Source of the DNA: Mytilinidion resinicola
Lineage: Eukaryota > Ascomycota > Dothideomycetes > Mytilinidiales > Mytilinidiaceae
Length of the DNA stretch: 64,000 nucleotides
Direction: 5' to 3'
Assembly: GCF_010093595.1 (NCBI RefSeq)
Contig: NW_022985458.1
Location: 434,486 to 498,485, forward strand
Of the stretch, positions 58,838 through 64,000 are shown piece after piece; the first letter of the stretch is position 1; the number at the start of each line of letters is the position of its first letter. A program made the translations under genes and the position numbers. The notes beneath the pieces were generated by a model. The model saw only the letters and a program-made list of their open reading frames with translations, was not told the DNA's origin and ran no database searches.

Positions 58838-59813
58838 TTACGAGAAGATGTTGCTGGTCAAGATAACTTGCGCTGCGGTCGCTGCAAATACCTCCGCTCG
58901 CCTCGCATTCGTGAGTAGAATCACGCTGAGGGCAAACAATGCCGTGAAGCCTCCTATCATTCCAAGTCGAGCCTTGGGAGGTTGCACGGCATAGAGTCCC
59001 ACGATAGCTCCCACGAGTAGTACGGATGCAATCAATGTGCTGATGATGGCCACTGCCCAGACAACATGGCGTTCTTGATAGTGGCCTGTTGGGTCACCAC
59101 CGGTTTGACGGCTCTTCGCAGAGCGTTAGCAGAACCAGCCAGCGCTGATGATCAAATGAAGCTTACAGTAACAGGCCAGTGATCCTGCAGGAATCGCGAG
59201 AGGAAATCGTCGTCCGCAGGAGTCTTCAAAGCTACTAAATCTTGTTCGTTGTCGAGAGCATACTTCGCGCGACCTCCGAGAACAGGATCAGGTTTCGGAT
59301 TACCCTTCTTTGGTCTGCCACCGTCAAACCAAATGCGGAACGCTTCCACCACTCGATTACTTGGTCGGTCCAGTCTCGCGACCTGGCTTTGGAGCAACAG
59401 AGCCTTGTCTACGCTTGTTAGCAATGAGCTCGAAATGCAGCTCTAGCCTGGGACGTCTCACGATACTCTTTCATCTTCTCTCGAATTTGGATGACTATAT
59501 CCATCCTCTCACGCTCTTCATCTCGGATTTCTGCGTTCTTGGAAAACGCTTCCCATCGCCTTGCCGAGTCTTTCAAATCAAGGTCTTGGGCGTTTGCGGC
59601 TTGCGCATCGAGTTGTGCTAAAGAGTGCTCTAAGGCCAGGAGTTCGCTTTGAAGGTATAGCAGATTTCTGGCACTGAGTTGATCAAAGCGATGGTAGATG
59701 AAGGTTTCGTTGTCGGGATCCCGCGCTATCCAGGCGGCTACCGCTCGATAGCCGTCGCGGTCTCTGCTTGAGAGGCGCCCCAGCTCGATGTCTGCGGACG
59801 ATGAGTGTTGCAT
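58838..59813 (-). CDS. DUF6594-type fungal membrane protein, three exons
   Basis: Exons on the minus strand are 59,813-59,462, 59,408-59,167 and 59,113-58,838, giving 289 residues. Introns are 53 bp each (59,409-59,461: GTGAGA, TGCTAAC branch, GTAG; 59,114-59,166: GTAAGC, TGCTAAC, AAG). ATG at 59,813. The N-terminal part is hydrophilic and helical: AAWIARDPDNETFIYHRFD, SARNLLYLQSELLALEHSL. Then KALLLQSQVARLDRPSNR across the first junction. The C-terminus has three hydrophobic stretches (VAIISTLIASVLLVGAIVGL; MIGGFTALFALSVILL) with the family-typical TNARRAEVFAATAA. DUF6594 proteins are of unknown function, probably membrane-anchored. Intact frame, normal composition. Confidence 0.9.
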
Positions 59814-60289
59814 ACTGCCTTCATGTTTTCATCTCAAGGTTTGACTTTGTTAATCGAAGATATCTTCTTTGGTTTGCAAGGCGTGGTCATCGTCACGAGC
59901 CGAGCTGGCCTTGGCGTCCATGCTTGCCCGGGGCTGTGCTCAGCTGTGTGATGTTGCTGCCTAACCCCAGCCTCCCACCTTCTACATGCTCATCACGTAC
60001 TTCCCTTCGAGATATCAACATCCCAAGCAGCGATGATTAGGATGAAGACTTGAGTTCGGCAATCAGGAGTCGGCGTATGGGCGGTTGCCCAGTCTCAGGT
60101 ATCGGTCCGAAGAACTATTGGGCCTGAGGATTCGACGCCTGAAGAGCCTCCTCGGAATTCAGAAAACTAGTATATATGCAAGCACATCGGGTGAGCATCC
60201 TTAATCTTCAACCGCAAGTGCGAGTGGAAGTTCGTAACTCCCGTCGTTTTGATCCCATCAAACAGACTAACTCGTCGTAAACAGTAAAC
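59814..60289. promoter_or_regulatory. Divergent promoter region
   Basis: 476 bp separate the divergently transcribed DUF6594 (minus) and tandem-retropepsin (plus) genes. A TATA-like GTATATATGCAA lies at about 60,169-60,180, some 115 bp before the ATG at 60,290. The small open frames inside are not supported. A shared bidirectional promoter is inferred from layout only. Confidence 0.5.
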
Positions 60290-62046
60290 ATGTACACGCA
60301 GGAGAGGCCGCCGGCTCACTATTACTACAATCACAACCGATCCTACACCAAAGAAGAGTCCCCATCGCCCCGCACCCACACACGTCGTCGCGCATCTCAA
60401 TACTCGAGTCGACCTCAGACGATCCCTCCGTCTTACCCGAGTCCACGGGCGATCCCTCCGTCTCACTCGGATCCACCTCAGCCGTCGTACGAACCGTACG
60501 CTCGATATCAGACCTACGGCAATACTGATCACTATTACGACCATCAGGTCCCACTCCACGCCAAGGCAGAGTCCGCATCGCACGGCTCGAGACCACGTCG
60601 CGCGTCTCACTCGCGTCGACCTCAGCCGTCCACTCCGAAGCGCCCTTCAACCCCAAAGGCGACTCCCCGGGCAACAGAAGAAGACGCTCGTCGAGCGGGC
60701 ATTCCAACGGGCTACTCATACAAGAACTGGGATCCGACCGAAGAGCCTATCACGTTGCTGGGCTCCGTTTTTGACGCCAACTCGCTCGGCAAGTGGATCT
60801 ACGACTGGACTGTCTTCCACCACGGCCCCAGCACGTTGCTGGGTAGCGTTTTCGACGCGTACAGTATACTGCTTAGTTCTATGCATGGGGGCCTCCGCAG
60901 CATGGCCAATCCTCTTGCGTCCCCACAGACACCAAATCACTCCCGCGACCTCAAGCGGCACTATGAAATATACGGCACTTTAGCAAACACACCGGTTGCA
61001 GCATTCCCAGACACCGGATCAGGGCGCAACGTAATGTCTCTTGCCTTTGCTGATGAGAATAAGCTAAGGATCGACTACTCAACCCAATTCGATTTCCTGC
61101 TACCTTCAGGCAGAATTACTCGCTCTGTAGGATCCGTGAAAGTGCCATGGAAATTTGCCGGCGAGTCTTCACCCTTCGACGTGGTTTTCTCGGTGCTCCC
61201 AAAATGCACTCATCCAGTAATTCTCGGCAAAGACTTTTTGAAGCTCACTAAAACACTGACGAGGTTTACTCACCGCATCACATCAAAGCTTCGGGCATTT
61301 GCTGCTCCAAAGAGTGTACACTTGTTGGGGCCACAGAACGAACGAGTGCTAGGCATTCTCGATGGACGACCAGTTACTGCGGTGCCTGATACCGGATCTG
61401 ATGTCATGCTCATGTCGCGAGCTTATGCAGAACGGTACAACCTTATCATCTTCGAAGATCAGAGTCTTCGATCTGAACTTGAATTTGCGGATGGTTCTCG
61501 TGCGTTTACCAGCGGAATGGTCACGGATCTGGAGTGGACTTTCGCAAACTCTGATACAGCTTTTCGTTGCGATTTCCATGTCCTGGACGACCTCGTGGTG
61601 GATGTAGTATTGAGCAACGACTTTTTGTTTGATACAGAAGCGTTCTCATTGTATGCGCCATGCTTCTATGAAGAAGGGGCCTCTATCCCGGACCTCAGCT
61701 ATGAGCTGAGCTTGGTGAAGCAGATAAGCTGGTTCGGAAACAGCTTTCGGAGGTTGTTAAAAAAGACCACCGCGACAGGTACACGCCATTTTGCTTCTCA
61801 ACATGTCAGACTGATTGTCTAATAACTGCTCCAGAGTCTGAACCGTATAATGACCAGCCATCTGAGCTTCGGAAGGAGCTCCAACGCAGAGACGACGCAG
61901 AAGAGGCTATTGCGTCTTTGCCACAAAGTGAGCAGCTTGCCGCTCAGCTCATGGAAAAGCGCCGTAGAGATACATGGCAAAGGTCTCGACAACCACCTGG
62001 GCGCATTCGTGTCGTCGGCAACTCCGTTCCTAGTACTCCGCCGTGA
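60290..62046 (+). CDS. Tandem retropepsin-like protein, two exons
   Basis: ATG 60,290; exon 1 to 61,778, intron 61,779-61,834 (56 bp, GTACAC...CTCCAG), exon 2 61,835-62,046, TGA. 566 residues. Residues 1-130 are Pro/Ser/Arg/Tyr-rich and disordered. Residues about 145-190 hold a twice-occurring TLLGSVFDA motif (GYSYKNWDPTEEPITLLG; YDWTVFHHGPSTLLGSVFDA). Two aspartic-protease-like domains follow: AAFPDTGSGRNVMSLAFADE (about 238), ending CTHPVILGKDFL (about 310), and TAVPDTGSDVMLMSRAYAE (about 363), ending VVDVVLSNDFLFDTEAF (about 447). Each has the DTGS and hydrophobic-hydrophobic-G/S-x-DFL motifs of retropepsins. The tail is charged and helical (LRKELQRRDDAEEAIASLP). Could be a domesticated retroelement protease; function unknown. 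Confidence 0.85.
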
Positions 62047-62108
62047 GAAGCCCATCCCAGTCATTGTGGGGGCTTTCCAGTTTCGGTGATCTTGCGTGAA
62101 AGGTTGCA

Positions 62109-62252
62109 TTTTGTCTCGATTTGTAGCCAGACTTTTGTCTCGCTTTGTAGCCAGCCTTTTGTCTCGTTTTGTAGCCAGTCTTTTGTCTCGTTTTGTAGCC
62201 AGACTTTTGTCTCGTTTTGCAGCCAGACTTTTGTCTCGTTTTGTAGCCAGGC
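62109..62252 (+). repeat. 24-bp minisatellite, 6 units
   Basis: Six head-to-tail copies of TTTTGTCTCGTTTTGTAGCC + AGNC, differing at one to three positions. Starts 62 bp after the stop codon of the tandem-retropepsin gene, so it is probably in its 3' UTR or just beyond. Open frames across it on both strands are by-products. Confidence 0.95.
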
Positions 62253-63689
62253 TTTATTAGTAGTGTATCCGACACGAAGCGTGTTTGCCCTCATAGATTA
62301 ACAAAGGAATATACCGCAATGTTTACATCCCAAATGTTTCAGGATGGACTAGAAGTCGGTGGACGAAGACAGTAATAAGGTGAACGCCGATCTAGGCCTA
62401 GATGGGCGCCATATTAATAGGGATTGCTTTTTGCAAGCAATTACAGGCGGGCTTTATTATTACCACCTTCTCTTTTCTAATAGGCTAAGCAACTTTTATA
62501 CTACAACTTTTATAGTTCTAGATACTTTTAGAAATTAGTATAAAGTTCTCTATTAACTACAGGTTTTTATAGTCTAGGCCTTTTTTCTTTAGACCTTCCT
62601 TTTTACACTAGATACTTATAATATATAGGGTTCCAACTATATAAAATAGGAAAAAGAAGTAAGGAAATAAGAAGGTAAGAGCAAGGCTGGCTATTTTATA
62701 GAATAATATACTCTATACTAATAAGGATAAGGGCGGAGAATACTTCCTAAAAAGTGCCTTAAGCTTATAAGGCTTACAAAACTATATAGGGCGCTAATTT
62801 GTAACCCGGGACAGATTTAAGGCCCCTTACTAATACTTAACAGTTTCTAGTAATATATATCTAAGACTGCGCCGCGGCGGGTAAGTAAAGGTAAGTAAGG
62901 GTGAGCAGACCTGAGTAGACCTGAGCAAACTTAAGCCAAAGCTAAGCCGGGCCTGAGCTGGGCCTGAGCCGAACTCAGCCACAGCGGCGCCAGATAACGT
63001 AAGCAGTGGGGGTTAGGCAAGGTGCAGATTAGGGTATTAAAACAGCACCTCTAGACCCCTATAAGGTGTTTCGACATAGGCAGCTATATTTGCTAAAGTA
63101 TTATAGACCGTGCTTACAATTTTATTAAAGCTTGTCTTAACTTCTTAATATAGAGAATATATAAGAATAAATTAGAGTTAAAGGGCTTCTTATTAGGTGC
63201 TAACTAATATCCCGCGTTCTTTTTAATGCCTACAACTTCTTTTTCTTACAAAGAGTAAATATAGCTATTTAGTCTTGGGTGTTAATAATCTTACACCCCC
63301 TAATTCCTCCATGCACACCTCTTTTTCGCTATTCGCACACCCCCTCCCCCCCTAGTCGTTTCACCGCCTTCCTATTAGCTCGGAGCAGCGCGGAGCTTCC
63401 TCCGGGCATTCACCTATACATCTATATACACGTAATGCTGTACACAAGGCCGTATATAAGGCTACACAAATCGGAAAAAATGCGCCGTAAAATAGAGAGA
63501 CTGTATAGCCTCTCTATTTTATACAGCCTTATATATAGCTTCACGTATAAGCTTATATACAGGCTCACGTAGTATAAGTATAAGTCTAATTCTAAGTATA
63601 GAATAGAAGTTCTATTCTAGAAGTGCCTACGTGCCTACAAGCATGCTAAACCTGTTAAAACCTCACCTTATTACGGCTCCTTTGCATTA
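62253..63689. other. RIP-mutated spacer
   Basis: From about 62,370 the DNA becomes AT-rich with frequent TAG/TAA in every frame. A degenerate (GAGCNGACCTGAGTAGACCT)-like stretch occupies 62,900-62,990. No gene recognised. The open frame at 63,279-63,572 is low-complexity and crosses a palindrome, so it is not called. Confidence 0.45.
63488..63521. repeat. Hairpin, 12-bp arms
   Basis: TAAAATAGAGAG and its reverse complement CTCTCTATTTTA, separated by a 10-base loop. No downstream T-run or gene end is visible, so it is listed only as an inverted repeat. Confidence 0.75.
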
Positions 63690-64000
63690 AGCCTGGCCCC
63701 CTAGCATCGCCGCCTATACCTACTCTTTACCTTGATTAATATACCCCTCGATTTCCTTATTATACGCTGCAAGCTAATGTAAAAGCTCCTTTCGGCTAAG
63801 CCTCTGTGCTTAAGGATGAGGCCAAAGCTGAGGCATAGGCTAAGGCATAGGCTGAGGCGTAGGCTGAGGCATAGGCTAAGGCGTAGGCTGAGGCATAGGC
63901 TAAGGCGTAGGCTGAGTACTATCTTTCCTCTGAAGTGCCTTTTTCCGTGGTACCTTATCCTTTGCACCAGGCGGCCGGCCGCGCTTCTTAGCTGCAGGTG
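63690..64000 (-). pseudogene. AT-hook-like, proline-rich coding remnant (partial)
   Basis: On the minus strand, entering from the right edge, one frame reads PAAKKRGRPPGAKDKVPRKK, a basic GRP motif typical of AT-hooks and of linkers in some transposon polyproteins. Then comes a proline/glutamine repeat in which several CAG codons have become TAG, then LSRKELLH and AAYNKEIEGYINQGK. It could belong to a retrotransposon polyprotein or a DNA-binding protein. Truncated by the window and RIP-altered. Confidence 0.45.
63827..63910 (-). repeat. 12-bp tandem repeat x7
   Basis: Seven units of GCT(G/A)AGGC(A/G)TAG. On the minus strand this encodes alternating Pro-Thr-Pro-Gln/Pro-Met-Pro-Gln, with stops where CAG became TAG. 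Confidence 0.95.

Noticed and set aside
1..64000. CRISPR array, rRNA or other bacterial-type features
   Set aside because: All tandem repeats seen are minisatellites or coding repeats without unique spacers, and gene structure is fungal.

Overview
This window looks like filamentous ascomycete (Pezizomycotina) DNA. About 85% of it is transposon graveyard carrying the mark of repeat-induced point mutation (RIP). Coding stretches are recognisable but CAA/CAG/TGG codons have become TAA/TAG, GAT has become AAT, CpA/TpG are scarce and TpA is abundant. Short introns (51-56 bp) with GTAAGN donors and CTAAC-type branch points confirm a fungal gene structure. No species can be named from the sequence alone.

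Layout. 1-4000: the 3' part of a Ty3/gypsy chromovirus (Gypsy-1). 4000-33,860: a patchwork of degraded genes, mostly on the minus strand. It holds an AAA+ ATPase (6.4-8.9 kb), a coiled-coil gene (9.1-10.2 kb, plus strand), a gene resembling the DUF7924 family split by a solo LTR (13.0-14.3 kb), an unknown conserved gene (26.2-27.5 kb), and at 30.8-33.4 kb a RIP-damaged DUF3435 tyrosine recombinase, the 'captain' of giant Starship transposons. A complete Gypsy-2 with a nested pogo/Fot1 element (16.4-26.0 kb) sits inside this region. The captain is transcribed leftward, and a sharp composition break lies about 430 bp upstream of its start (about 33,860), inside the reverse transcriptase of another gypsy element. 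The simplest reading is that 1-33,860 is part of an old Starship running off the left of the window, with its captain-side edge at about 33,860.

33,862-57,640: nested transposons. Gypsy-3 remnant (33.9-38.6 kb) carries pogo copy B. Gypsy-4 (38,602-45,721) is complete, with 216-bp LTRs and a 4-bp target duplication. Solo LTRs of the Gypsy-2 family lie at 47.2 and 55.5 kb. Gypsy-5 (minus strand, about 48.4-55.5 kb) carries pogo copy C, and a truncated pogo copy D ends at 57.6 kb.

57,640-62,250: a gene-like island of normal composition. It holds a pseudogene cut by a solo LTR (57.7-58.4 kb), an intact three-exon DUF6594-type membrane protein gene (minus strand), and a divergently transcribed intact two-exon gene encoding two tandem retropepsin-like domains. 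62,250-64,000 returns to RIP-mutated repeat DNA.

Genes that look functional are the DUF6594 gene, the tandem-retropepsin gene and possibly a 93-aa ORF at 29,954. Everything else is decayed. All family names come from motif recognition, not database searches.
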